DNA from: DASQMT01 sp963839615
GTDB lineage: Bacteria > Actinomycetota > Thermoleophilia > Solirubrobacterales > Solirubrobacteraceae
Reading direction: 5' to 3'
Assembly (NCBI GenBank): GCA_963839615.1
Contig: CAWIVY010000011.1
Location: 248,001-312,000 of the forward strand
Length of the DNA stretch: 64,000 nucleotides
In this document: in pieces, positions 1 to 8,439 of the stretch
Position numbering within the stretch: the stretch's first letter is position 1
Layout of the letters: every line of letters begins with the position of its first letter
Notes under the pieces: generated by a model
Told to the model about the DNA's origin: nothing
What the model saw: only the letters and a program-made list of their open reading frames with translations
Database searches by the model: none
Translations under genes and position numbers: made by a program

Positions 1-981
1 CGTGCCCGGGTGTCGCGCCGCGAGCAGCGCAACGGCCTCGCCGGCGACCGCCTCGGGCACGACGGCGATGAAGCCGCAGCCCATGTTGAAGACGCCCCAC
101 ATCTCGTGCTCCGGGACCGCGCCGTGCTCGCTCACGAGGCCGAAGACCGGCGGGACCGGAAGCGGCGCCTCGATCGCGAACCCGACGCTGCGCGAGAGCC
201 GCAGCAGGTTCGCGAGCCCGCCGCCGGTGATGTGGGCGAGCCCGTGCACCGGCAAGCCGGAGCGCAGCAGCTCGAGCACGGCGCGCACGTAGATCACGGT
301 CGGCTCGAGCAGCGCGTCGGCGACGGACGCGCCGCCCAGCGGGGCGGGCCGGTGGTCGAGCCCGAGCGGCTCGAGCACGCGCCGCGCCAGCGTGTAGCCG
401 TTGGAGTGCAGCCCGCTCGACGGCAGCCCGATCAGCGCGTCGCCCGGCGCGCATCCCGCGCCGGTCACGATGCGGTCGAGCGCGACGGTCCCGAAGCACG
501 CGGCGGTCAGGTCGAAGCCGTTCGGCGACGGGTGGCCGCGGATCAGCTCGGGCAGCACGGCGACCTCGCCGCCGGGGATCTCGACGCCGGCCTGCTCCGC
601 GCCGGCCTTGAGGCCGCGCGCGATCGCCTCGAACACCTCGGGGTCGGTCTGCTCGACGGCGAGGTAGTCGAGCACCGCGATCGGCTCGGCCCCGACGCAG
701 ATCACGTCGTTGACGTTCATGGCGATGCAGTCGATCCCGACGGTGTCGTAGCGGCCGGTGACCTCGGCGACGATCAGCTTCGAGCCGACGCCGTCCGTGC
801 CGACCGCGATGCCGAGGTTCGGCGCCACCTCGAGCACGGCGGCGTAGTGGCCGGGAAGCGCCACGGTGCGCGTCGAGCGCCCCGTGTCGATCGTCCGCAG
901 GACGCCGACGAGCGCGCCGATCGCCAGGTCGGCCGCACCGGTGTCGACGCCGGCCATGGCGTACGAATCGCTCGCGCTCAT
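1..981 (-). CDS. purM: Phosphoribosylformylglycinamidine cyclo-ligase (AIR synthetase), 3' end cut by window edge
   Basis: This enzyme closes the imidazole ring in de novo purine synthesis, converting FGAM and ATP to AIR in the cytosol. The translated minus strand begins MSASDSYAMAGVDTGAADLA and contains the family blocks VGTDGVGSK, GLPSSGLHSNGYTLAR and HITGGGLANLLR in the expected order. About 327 codons are present. Family members are usually about 340-350 residues, so only a short C-terminal tail is missing beyond the edge. The ATG overlaps the uppP stop by 4 nt (ATGA), so it is probably the last visible gene of a STAS-dedA-uppP-purM transcript. The assignment rests on multiple conserved blocks. 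Confidence 0.93.
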   Translation of the reverse strand, partial: MSASDSYAMAGVDTGAADLAIGALVGVLRTIDTGRSTRTVALPGHYAAVLEVAPNLGIAVGTDGVGSKLIVAEVTGRYDTVGIDCIAMNVNDVICVGAEPIAVLDYLAVEQTDPEVFEAIARGLKAGAEQAGVEIPGGEVAVLPELIRGHPSPNGFDLTAACFGTVALDRIVTGAGCAPGDALIGLPSSGLHSNGYTLARRVLEPLGLDHRPAPLGGASVADALLEPTVIYVRAVLELLRSGLPVHGLAHITGGGLANLLRLSRSVGFAIEAPLPVPPVFGLVSEHGAVPEHEMWGVFNMGCGFIAVVPEAVAGEAVALLAARHPGT

Positions 982-1751
982 CGCGCCCGATTGTGCCGCA
1001 CGGCCAGGATGGCGGCCGCCATCCCGGCGCGCCACAGCGCCCACGGCCAGAGCGGGGCGCGCCGCTCGATCCCGATCGCGCGCGCGGCCGCGAGCGTCGA
1101 GGCGAACGCGGCGCCGGCGCCGAGCGCGAGCGGCCGGATGTCCGCAGAGCGGCCGGAGCGCTGCCGGCAGACGCGCCAGCCCTTCAGCGCGCTCGCGCCG
1201 GCCAGGATCGGGAACGCGACCTCCCAGGACAACAGCGAGGCGTCCGCGCGGCCGAAGCCGCGCGCGCGGGCGGCGGCGAGCGTCGCGCCGTTGCGCGAGA
1301 CGCCCGGCATCAGCGCCGCGGTCTGCGCGCAGCCGAGCGCGAGGCCGTCGCGAAAGCCGGCGTCGGCCGCGTGACGCGTCGCCTCCGAGCGGTCGGCCAG
1401 CACCAGCGCGCCCGCGCCGGCGAGCAGCCCGGCGGCCAGCGTCGCCGGCGTGCCGAGCCGTTCCTCGATCCGCCGCTCGAGCACGAATCCGACGACCGCC
1501 GGCGGCAGCACCGCGGCGGCCAGCAGCGCCGGGCGCACCCGTTTCGGGCGCAACACGATCAGCAGCGCCGCGCCCGCGCCGGCGTGCAGCGCGACCTCGA
1601 GCTGCTTGCGCCTGGCGCCGTCCCAGCTCGCGACCTCCCAGCGCAGCAGCCACGGCACCGCGGCGACGTGGCCCGACGAGGACACGGGCACCAGCTCCGC
1701 CGGCCCCTGCAGCAGCCCGAGCGCGAGCGCCTCGGCGTCAGCGCGACGCAT
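978..1751 (-). CDS. uppP: Undecaprenyl-diphosphatase (UppP/BacA family)
   Basis: This integral membrane phosphatase recycles undecaprenyl pyrophosphate to the monophosphate lipid carrier used for peptidoglycan and surface glycans. The 257-residue product has the two signature regions of the family: an N-terminal ELVPVSSSGH motif at about residue 15 and a central PGVSRNGATLAAARA motif, with hydrophobic helices between and after them. I chose the ATG at 1751 because the conserved region starts a few residues after it. The gene overlaps the dedA end by 14 nt and purM by 4 nt, so co-transcription is likely. The role fits the polysaccharide genes transcribed divergently a short distance upstream. 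Confidence 0.88.
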   Translation of the reverse strand: MRRADAEALALGLLQGPAELVPVSSSGHVAAVPWLLRWEVASWDGARRKQLEVALHAGAGAALLIVLRPKRVRPALLAAAVLPPAVVGFVLERRIEERLGTPATLAAGLLAGAGALVLADRSEATRHAADAGFRDGLALGCAQTAALMPGVSRNGATLAAARARGFGRADASLLSWEVAFPILAGASALKGWRVCRQRSGRSADIRPLALGAGAAFASTLAAARAIGIERRAPLWPWALWRAGMAAAILAVRHNRAR

Positions 1752-2397
1752 CGGCGGCCGGCTCCCCGGTCGCCTCGCCCGCGCCGCCGCGGCGCCGGCG
1801 CAGGTAGAGCCACAGCGCGCCGAGCACGAGCGCCGCGGCGACCGCATAGTCGACGTAGTGCAGGTTGTCCTTCCAGCTCTCCCAGTTGTCGCCGACCTCG
1901 CGCCCGACCAGCGTCAGCATGAGGATCCAGGGGATGCAGCCGAGCGTCGTGAGGACCGTGAAGCGCCAGAACGGCATCCGCGCGATCCCGGCCGGCAGCG
2001 AGATGAAGGTGCGCACGATCGGCAGCATGCGCGTGAAGAACACCGTCGCCGATCCGTACTTCTCGAACCAGTCGTCGGCCCACTTCAGGTGCGACGGCTT
2101 GATGTGGAGCTTGCGCCCGTGCTTCTCGAGGATGTCGACGCGGCCGTAGTAGCCGACGGCGTAGGCGATCCAGGAGCCGACGACGTTGGCGGCCGTGCCC
2201 GTCGCGACGACGGCGAACAGCGAGTACTCCCCGCGCGCGACGTTGAAGCCCGCGAACAGGAACGTTGTCTCGGACGGGATCGGGATGCATGCGCTCTCGG
2301 CCACCATCAGGAGGAAGATCCCCGGCAGACCGAGCGCGTCGATGACATCGACCGCGAACTCGACGATCGGGTCGGTGAGGGAGGCGAGCACCAGCAC
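1738..2397 (-). CDS. DedA/SNARE-associated family membrane protein
   Basis: The 219-residue polytopic membrane protein belongs to the DedA family, several members of which act as lipid flippases or scramblases; some recycle undecaprenyl phosphate. Visible family features are an N-terminal GIFLLMVAESACIPIPSE segment, a GSWIAYAVGYYGR segment, the FFTRMLPIVRTFISLPAG block that includes the conserved basic residue, and a C-terminal helix followed by an arginine-rich tail. It starts at a GTG and overlaps uppP, another carrier-lipid enzyme, so a shared role in undecaprenyl carrier recycling is a reasonable inference. The substrate cannot be read from the sequence. Confidence 0.88.
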   Translation of the reverse strand: MLVLASLTDPIVEFAVDVIDALGLPGIFLLMVAESACIPIPSETTFLFAGFNVARGEYSLFAVVATGTAANVVGSWIAYAVGYYGRVDILEKHGRKLHIKPSHLKWADDWFEKYGSATVFFTRMLPIVRTFISLPAGIARMPFWRFTVLTTLGCIPWILMLTLVGREVGDNWESWKDNLHYVDYAVAAALVLGALWLYLRRRRGGAGEATGEPAADASR

Positions 2398-2424
2398 GCG
2401 AGCGCCTCAGGGTAGAAGAACGAC

Positions 2425-2902
2425 TCAGGAGGTCGGCTCGATGCGCGGCAGCGTGAGCGACGTGATGCGCTGCTTGGCGCGCGGCTGCGGGCGCTGGATG
2501 TCGGTCTTCGGCCGCAGCATCTTCAGGATCATGATCGCCTGATCGACGTTGGCCGCCTGCGCAGGGCGGTGCGCGACCTCGAACGCCGCAAGGCGCTGTG
2601 AAACCGTCGGCCGACGCGCCGGCGACGATCAGCTCGCCCTTGCGCGAGCGCAGCTCGCGCGCCGCCGTGACGAGCGCCCGCAGCGCCTCGTCGGCGACCG
2701 TCACCGTCTCGGCGATGTCGACGATCAGCCAGCGCACGCCGCCGGCCAGCGCCGCGTCGACGCGGCGCGCCAGCTCCCCGACGGTGGCCGCGTCGAGCGT
2801 GCCGCGCACGTCGAGCTGGTGGACCACGTCGTCGAGCCGCTGCTCGCGGATGGAGAGCGCTCCCGGCCGGACGACGGCACGTAGGGATTGCGAGGTGAAC
2901 AT
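2425..2902 (-). CDS. STAS-domain protein, frameshifted
   Basis: This is a small anti-sigma-antagonist-like STAS protein. The first frame, from the ATG at 2902, gives MFTSQSLRAVVRPGALSIRE and a typical STAS fold pattern with GGVRWLIVDIAETVTVADEA. At about 2594 the reading frame breaks; the remainder (LAAFEVAHRPAQAANVDQAI, ending PRIEPTS) continues one frame over. The 478-nt span is one base more than a multiple of three, so a single extra base explains it. The serine normally phosphorylated in SpoIIAA-type proteins is not at the expected place (VADEALRAL), so this may be a non-phosphorylated STAS protein. It lies 27 nt before dedA and is transcribed divergently from the DegT gene. Confidence 0.75.
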
Positions 2903-2954
2903 GGCGGGTGGGCCTGGCCGCGCTCCAGTATGGCTGTTCTAGGGTTCTCGCGCG

Positions 2955-4045
2955 ATGGCCGTTCCCCTCTTCGACACCAGGACGCCGGTCGCGCCGCTGC
3001 GCGAGGCATTGCACGCCAAGCTCGCCGAGGTCCTCGACGCCGGCCGCTACATCCTCGGGCCGGAGGTCGCCGCGTTCGAGCAGGAGCTCGCCGAGTACCT
3101 CGGCACGCCGTCCGTGGTCGGCGTCGCCAACGGCACGGACGCGCTCGTGCTGGCGCTGCGCGCCATGGGCGTCGGGCCGGGCGACGACGTCGTCGTGCCC
3201 TCGTTCACGTTCTACGCGTCCGCCGAGGCGATCGCGGTGATCGGCGCCAACCCCGTGTTCTGCGACGTCGACCCGCGGACGTTCTGCGTCACGCCGGACA
3301 CCGTCCGCGCGGCGCTGACACCGCAGACGAAGGTGGTCATGGCCGTGCACCTGTTCGGCAACATCGCGCCCGTCGCGGAGCTCGAGGCGCTCGGCGTGCC
3401 GGTGCTCGAGGACGCGGCGCAGGCGCTCGGCTCCCGCACGGCGGACGGCCGCCGCGCCGGCGCGCTCGGCACCGCGGCCACGTTCTCCTTCTTCCCCTCC
3501 AAGAACCTCGGCGCGTTCGGGGACGCGGGCGCCGTCGCGACGGCCGATGCGGACCTCGCCGACGCGCTGGGGATGCTGCGCTTCCACGGCTCGCGCGACA
3601 AGGTGTCGTTCGAGCTCGTCGGCCACAACTCGCGCCTGGACGAGCTGCAGGCCGGGCTGCTCGCGACTCGAGCTGCCGCAGCTCGACGCCTGGTGCGACG
3701 GCCGCCGCGCCGCCGCCGCCCACTACGAGGCCGCGGGCCTGGGCGAGCTTGCCGGCCTGCCCGAGCCGGTCGACGGTTGCGATCCCGCGTGGCACCTGTA
3801 CGTGATCCGGCACGCGCGGTCCGATGCCCTTGCCGCCGCGCTCTCCGCCGCCGGGATCGGCTGCAAGGCGCTACTACCGCGTCCCGCTGCACCGCCAGGC
3901 GGCGATGCGTCCCTGGTCGCAGGTCGAACTGCCCGGCACCGACGAGGCGGCGCGCACGCACCTGGCGATCCCGATGAGCCCGGTGCTCACCCGCGAGCAG
4001 GCCGGCGAGGTCGTCGCGACCGTGCGCGATGCGGATCTGGATTGA
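2955..4045 (+). CDS. DegT/DnrJ/EryC1 family sugar aminotransferase, two frameshifts
   Basis: This is a PLP-dependent aminotransferase that puts an amino group on a keto-sugar nucleotide. It starts MAVPLFDTRTPVAPLREALH and carries NGTDALVLAL, VPSFTFYASAEAI, the cofactor-contacting LEDAAQALGS and the PLP lysine in FFPSKNLGAFGD (about K183). Frames shift at about 3667 (LLA to LELPQLDAW) and about 3871 (GIGCKA to YYRVPLHRQAAM). The 1091-nt span is two bases over a multiple of three, consistent with two one-base insertions. With those corrected it is full length and ends in TVRDADLD. It overlaps the next gene by 17 nt. The CapD-type dehydratase downstream would supply its 4-keto substrate, the same pairing as PglF/PglE, although the exact sugar is unknown. 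Confidence 0.85.
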
Positions 4046-5043
4046 CCTGACCAACTCGCCCCACGTGCTCGTCATGCGCCCGGTCATCCGTGCGCTCGAG
4101 CGGCGCGGGGCGCAGGTGCTCGTCACCGCGCGCGACTTCGCGCAGACGCTCGGCCTCTGCGAGCGGCTCGGGATCGCGCACGAGGCGATCGGCCACCACC
4201 GCGGCGGCAGGCTGGCGGCGAAGGGAGCGGGCCTGGCATCGCGCTCGCTCGCGCTCGCCGGCTGGGCCAAGGGCCGCCGCTTCGATGCGGCGCTCGGGCA
4301 CGGCTCGAACGACGTCACCGTCGCCGCGAAGCTGCTCGGGATCCCGAGCGCGACGACGTTCGACTACGAGTGGGCCAAGGTCCAGCACAGCGTCAACTGC
4401 CGGCTCGCCCGGCGTGTCGTCGTGCCCGACGCGATCCCGCCCGAGCGGCTCGCCCGCTACGGCGCCACGACGCGCAAGCTGCGCCGCTACCCGGGGCTCA
4501 AGGAGGAGTACTACCTCGCCGACTTCGCGCCCGACGCGGCGGTGCTCGCCGAGCTCGGGCTCGATCCCGCGGAGCCGATCGCCGTCGTACGCACGCCGCC
4601 GGCCGTCTCGCTCTACCACCGCTTCGAGCATCCGCTGTTCGCGCAGCTGCTCGAGCGGCTGCGCGAGCAGGCGCAGGTCGTCGTGCTGCCCGCGCACGCC
4701 CGCGCAGCGCGCCGAGCTGGCGACCGCCGGCGGCTACGTCGTGCCCGAGCGCGCGGTCGACGCGCAATCGCTCGTGGCCCTGGCGGACCTCGTCGTCTCC
4801 GCCGGCGGAACGATGAACCGCGAGGCGGTCGCGCTCGGCACACCCGTCTGGACGACGTTCGAGGGGCGCCTCGGCGCGGTCGACGAGCGGCTCATCGCCG
4901 AGGGCCGGCTGCGCCGCCTCGCGCGCGCCGAGGACGTCGCGGTGGTCAAGCGCGGCGCGGGCGATCCACGACCCGAGCGCGTGCGCCGCGATCCCGAGCT
5001 CTTCACCGACCTGCTGGTCGACGGCCTGATCCGGTCTGGGTAG
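4029..5043 (+). CDS. DUF354 family glycosyltransferase-like protein, one frameshift
   Basis: The product begins MRIWIDLTNSPHVLVMRPVI, the characteristic opening of DUF354 proteins, which have a GT-B-like fold and are found in archaeal and bacterial surface-sugar loci. Further conserved stretches are HGSNDVTVAAKLLGIPSATT and, after the break, VVSAGGTMNREAVALGTPVW. The frame shifts at about 4691: removing one base restores LPRTPAQRAEL, and the 1015-nt span is one base over a multiple of three. The gene is translationally coupled to the DegT gene before it and ends 26 nt before the CapD-type gene. A sugar-transfer or epimerase-like role in the same glycan pathway is inferred; no activity is established for this family member. 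Confidence 0.8.
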
Positions 5044-5069
5044 CGCGATTCGCGGGTAGAATCCCGCCG

Positions 5070-7031
5070 ATGCGCCGGCGGATCCGCACGGCGGCCGCCC
5101 TCCCGTTCCACCGCCACAGCCTGCCGCAGGTCTTGGTGGACGCCGGACTGGTAGCGCTCGCCTACTACCTCGCGTATCTCCTGCGCTTCGACGGCGACGT
5201 CCCGGGGCTGTACTCCGACCTGTTCTCGCGCACGATCGGCTTCGTGATCGTCGGCAGCGTCTTCGTGTTCGCGCTGATGGGCCTCTACCGGCACTGGATG
5301 CGCTACGCGTCCCAGCGCGACTACCTGCAGATCGCGCAGGCATGCGTCGTCGCGACGCTCGCGCTCGTCGCCTACGTCGCGATCGTCCAGCCGCGGCTCG
5401 AGTTCAACGGCACGCGCTTCACGTCGGTCAACGTCCCGGCGAGCGTGCTCGTGCTCTACGGGCTGCTGATGCTCGTCTTCATCGGCGGCTGGCGGTTCGT
5501 CGTCCACCTGCTCTACGAGCGCCCGCTGCGCGGCTACCGCGCCCGCCGCGACGCTCGCTCGGTGCTCATCGTCGGCGCGGGCGACGGCGGGCGCCTGCTG
5601 CTGCGCGAGATCCTGCGCAACCCGGATCTCGGCTACCGGCCGGTCGGCTTCGTCGACGACGACCCGCGCAAGCAGGGCGCGCGGATCGATCGCGGGCTCT
5701 CCGTGCTCGGGACGACGGCGGAGCTGCCGCGCGTGCTCGACGACGTCGAGCCCGACGAGGTGCTGATCGCGGTCCCGTCGGCGCCGGGCACGATGCGCGC
5801 CAGGGTCGTCGCGGCGTGCCGTGGTCGCGGCGTGCCCGTGCGCACGATGCCGACGGTGTTCGAGCTGCTGCAGACGAGCGGCCGGCTGTTGCGCCAGGTG
5901 CGCGAGATCAAGGTGGAGGACGTGCTCGGGCGCGAGCCCGTGCGGATGGACCTCGACCGCGTCGGCGGCTACCTGACCGGGCGCGTCGTGCTCGTCACCG
6001 GCGCGGGCGGCTCGATCGGGTCGGAGCTGTGCCGCCAGATCGCGCGCGTCGGGCCGAGCAGGCTGGTCCTGCTCGACCACGCCGAGGACAACCTGTTCCA
6101 GATCCGCCGCGAGCTGGTCGAGGACAGGCACGTCCTCAACACGGAGGCGGTGCTCGCCGACTGCAAGGAGGGCGAGCGCATGCGCGAGGTGTTCGCCGAG
6201 CACCGCCCGGCGATCGTCTTCCACGCCGCCGCCTACAAGCACGTGCACCTGATGGAGGAGAACCCGGTCGAGGCGGTGCGCAACAACGCGCTCGCCACGC
6301 GCCTGATGTGCCAGGTGGCGGGCGAGGCGGGCTGCAAGGCGTTCGTCCTCGTCTCGACCGACAAGGCCGTCGCCCCCGCCACCGTCATGGGAGCCTCCAA
6401 GGCGCTGGCCGAGTGGGCCGTGGAGGCGGCCGAGCAGCGCTACCCGGACACGGCCTTCTGCGCCGTGCGCTTCGGCAACGTGCTCGGCTCGTCGGGCTCC
6501 GTGGTGCCGATCTTCCGGCGCCAGATCGCAGCCGGCGGCCCGGTCACGGTCACCCATCGCGAGATGACGCGCTACTTCATGACGATCCCGGAGGCGGTCC
6601 AGCTCGTGATCCGCTCCGGGTCGCTCCTCAGCGGCGGCGAGGTGTTCGTGCTCGAGATGGGTGAGCCGGTGAAGATCATCGACCTCGCCCGCGACATGAT
6701 CAGGCTGTCGGGACTGGAGCCCGAGCGTGACATCGCGATCGAGGTGATCGGGCCGCGGCCTGGCGAGAAGCTGCACGAGGAGCTGTTCAACCCGTACGAG
6801 CGCCCGCAGCCGACGCCCGCCCAGAAGATCCTGCGCGCCGAGCACCCGCGCCTCGATCCGGCCTGGGAGCAGGAGACGTTCGACCAGGTCAGCTACCTGG
6901 TGCTGGACGGTGACGCCGCCGCGCTGGTGGCGAAGGTCGCCGAGCTCGCCGCGGTCCGGCAGGTGCCGCCGGCGCTTGATCCGAGCGCCGCGATCGCGCT
7001 CGAGCTTCCTGCCAGCCGGGACGGCGCCTAG
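5070..7031 (+). CDS. CapD/FlaA1-type NDP-sugar 4,6-dehydratase (membrane-anchored)
   Basis: The 653-residue protein has four N-terminal transmembrane helices (about residues 15-125), a CoA-binding-like Rossmann segment (SVLIVGAGDGGRLLLREIL, about 165) and a C-terminal SDR domain with VLVTGAGGSIGSELC (about 306). The active-site stretch STDKAVAPATVMGASK is the pattern of WbpM/PglF/FlaA1 enzymes, which dehydrate UDP-GlcNAc to the 4-keto-6-deoxy sugar. The start chosen is the ATG at 5070; the same frame stays open upstream only because the previous gene is frameshifted. The DegT gene upstream is the expected next enzyme, giving a 4-amino-4,6-dideoxy sugar for surface glycan. The sugar specificity is inference. 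Confidence 0.9.
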   Translation: MRRRIRTAAALPFHRHSLPQVLVDAGLVALAYYLAYLLRFDGDVPGLYSDLFSRTIGFVIVGSVFVFALMGLYRHWMRYASQRDYLQIAQACVVATLALVAYVAIVQPRLEFNGTRFTSVNVPASVLVLYGLLMLVFIGGWRFVVHLLYERPLRGYRARRDARSVLIVGAGDGGRLLLREILRNPDLGYRPVGFVDDDPRKQGARIDRGLSVLGTTAELPRVLDDVEPDEVLIAVPSAPGTMRARVVAACRGRGVPVRTMPTVFELLQTSGRLLRQVREIKVEDVLGREPVRMDLDRVGGYLTGRVVLVTGAGGSIGSELCRQIARVGPSRLVLLDHAEDNLFQIRRELVEDRHVLNTEAVLADCKEGERMREVFAEHRPAIVFHAAAYKHVHLMEENPVEAVRNNALATRLMCQVAGEAGCKAFVLVSTDKAVAPATVMGASKALAEWAVEAAEQRYPDTAFCAVRFGNVLGSSGSVVPIFRRQIAAGGPVTVTHREMTRYFMTIPEAVQLVIRSGSLLSGGEVFVLEMGEPVKIIDLARDMIRLSGLEPERDIAIEVIGPRPGEKLHEELFNPYERPQPTPAQKILRAEHPRLDPAWEQETFDQVSYLVLDGDAAALVAKVAELAAVRQVPPALDPSAAIALELPASRDGA

Positions 7032-7050
7032 AATCAGCGACTCGCTTCAA

Positions 7051-8430
7051 ATGGTCCTGTTCGCGCTCTCCTTCCAGGGCCAGGTAGAGAAGTACGGCGT
7101 GTACGTCGGCATCGCCGCCTTCTTCGGCCTGGCCGTGCTCTCACTCCTGTACTTCTCGCAAGCCCGCGAGCTCAAGCGCCTGCGCGAATGGGCCGGCCGC
7201 GCGCCCGAGCGCGCGCAGGAGCTCGAGCAGCGCGTCGTCGCCCAGGCGGCGGCCGGCGTCGCGCGCCGCGCGCCCGCGATGCCGGGCACGGCGGCGGCGA
7301 AGGGCGCGATCGCACCGCCGCGGCGCCTGGCGGAGATGCCGACGCCGCCGCCGGGGGCGCAGACGGCCGCCGGCGCGCAGGCGACCGAGCTCGCCGAGGC
7401 GGTCGACGAGACCGCCGAGCCGACGACGAACGGGAACGTGCCCGCCCCGCCGGCAGGCGCGGAGGCCGGCGCGGCCGACGGCACGCCGCCCGAGGAGGAA
7501 GCGGACGGCGTGGCGACCGACGCCGGCGACGGCGAGACGCCGGACGGCAAGGCCGCCGAGGCCTCCGAGGAGGAGGCTGCAGCGCCTGCAGCGCCCGCGC
7601 CTGCGACTGCCGGCGCGGACGAAGCCGCCGAGCCGAGCGCGCCGGGCGGTCCGGACGACGAGGCGACCGCCGGCGAGGCTGCGGGCCCGCCCGCGCCCTC
7701 CGCCGACGAGCTCGCGCCGGCCGTGCCACCGGCCGACGAGGAGCCGGAGCCCACGCCTGCGGCCCGCCCGGGCGAGGTGCCCGCCGCCGTCCCGCGCGCG
7801 ACGCCCGCGCAGCGCGTCGGCGTCACGCCCCGTCCGGCCCCGATGCCCCTGCGCAAGCCGCAGCCGTCGGCGATGCCTTCCGGGCGCGGCGGCGCGCGCC
7901 GGCCGGGCGCCACGGCGGGCCGCCGTCCCGCGGGCACGCCGCGCGAGGGCCGCTCAGCGGGCACGATCGCGCTCTTCGTCGGCATCGCCGTGCTGATCCT
8001 CGGCGGCGGCACCTTCGTCATCTCGCAGCTCGGCGGCGACGACTCGCCGCCCGCTCCCAACCGCGAGACCCCGGCGCCCAACCAGACCGCGACGGGAACC
8101 GGCGACGGCGGCTCGGGCGAGACGGCCACGGCGGCCGCCGACACCAACGTGGCGGTGCTGAACGGAACGACCTTCACCGGCCTCGCAGGCCAGATCGCCG
8201 ACCGCGTCTCCCAGGAGGGCGGCTACGAGCGCGGCATCACGGAGACCAACACACGCGACCAGACGATCCAGGCCTCGACCGTCCTGTACGTCGACGGCTT
8301 CCGCTCCCAGGCCCGCGACGTGGCCGAGCTGCTCTCGATCTCCGCCGTCGAGCCGATCGACGAGGAGACGCAGGCGCTGGCTCCAGACGCCGACGTCGTT
8401 GTCCTGGCGGGCGCCGACCAGGCGCCCTAG
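7051..8430 (+). CDS. Membrane protein with C-terminal LytR_C domain
   Basis: The 459-residue protein has an N-terminal transmembrane helix (about residues 13-34, GVYVGIAAFFGLAVLSLLYF), a charged segment likely to be helical, a long Ala/Pro/Glu-rich low-complexity region (about 70-290), a second membrane segment (about 305-328) and a C-terminal domain beginning TNVAVLNGTTFTGLAGQIAD. That motif is typical of LytR_cpsA_psr C-terminal (LytR_C) domains. Two membrane segments would put the Pro-rich region and the C-terminal domain on opposite sides; most likely the C-terminal domain is outside. The location between glycan genes suggests a cell-wall or polysaccharide-attachment role, but there is no catalytic LCP domain. 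I chose the ATG at 7051 because it precedes the first helix. Confidence 0.75.
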   Translation: MVLFALSFQGQVEKYGVYVGIAAFFGLAVLSLLYFSQARELKRLREWAGRAPERAQELEQRVVAQAAAGVARRAPAMPGTAAAKGAIAPPRRLAEMPTPPPGAQTAAGAQATELAEAVDETAEPTTNGNVPAPPAGAEAGAADGTPPEEEADGVATDAGDGETPDGKAAEASEEEAAAPAAPAPATAGADEAAEPSAPGGPDDEATAGEAAGPPAPSADELAPAVPPADEEPEPTPAARPGEVPAAVPRATPAQRVGVTPRPAPMPLRKPQPSAMPSGRGGARRPGATAGRRPAGTPREGRSAGTIALFVGIAVLILGGGTFVISQLGGDDSPPAPNRETPAPNQTATGTGDGGSGETATAAADTNVAVLNGTTFTGLAGQIADRVSQEGGYERGITETNTRDQTIQASTVLYVDGFRSQARDVAELLSISAVEPIDEETQALAPDADVVVLAGADQAP

Positions 8431-8439
8431 ACGCCGCCG

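Noticed and set aside
10..1374. Long plus-strand open frame over purM and uppP
   Set aside because: It is low-complexity Arg/Ala/Asp-rich sequence antisense to two clearly conserved genes.
2559..3626. Possible minus-strand gene opposite DegT
   Set aside because: It lacks recognisable motifs and is explained as a shadow of DegT joined to the shifted part of the STAS gene.
4734..6845. 703-codon minus-strand frame
   Set aside because: It is antisense to the CapD-type dehydratase, whose motifs are unmistakable, and has a composition typical of shadow frames.
4029..7031. Single 1000-residue fusion of DUF354 and CapD-type proteins
   Set aside because: The frame is continuous only because DUF354 is shifted at about 4691. 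The corrected DUF354 ends with a stop at 5043, and the dehydratase has its own ATG at 5070.
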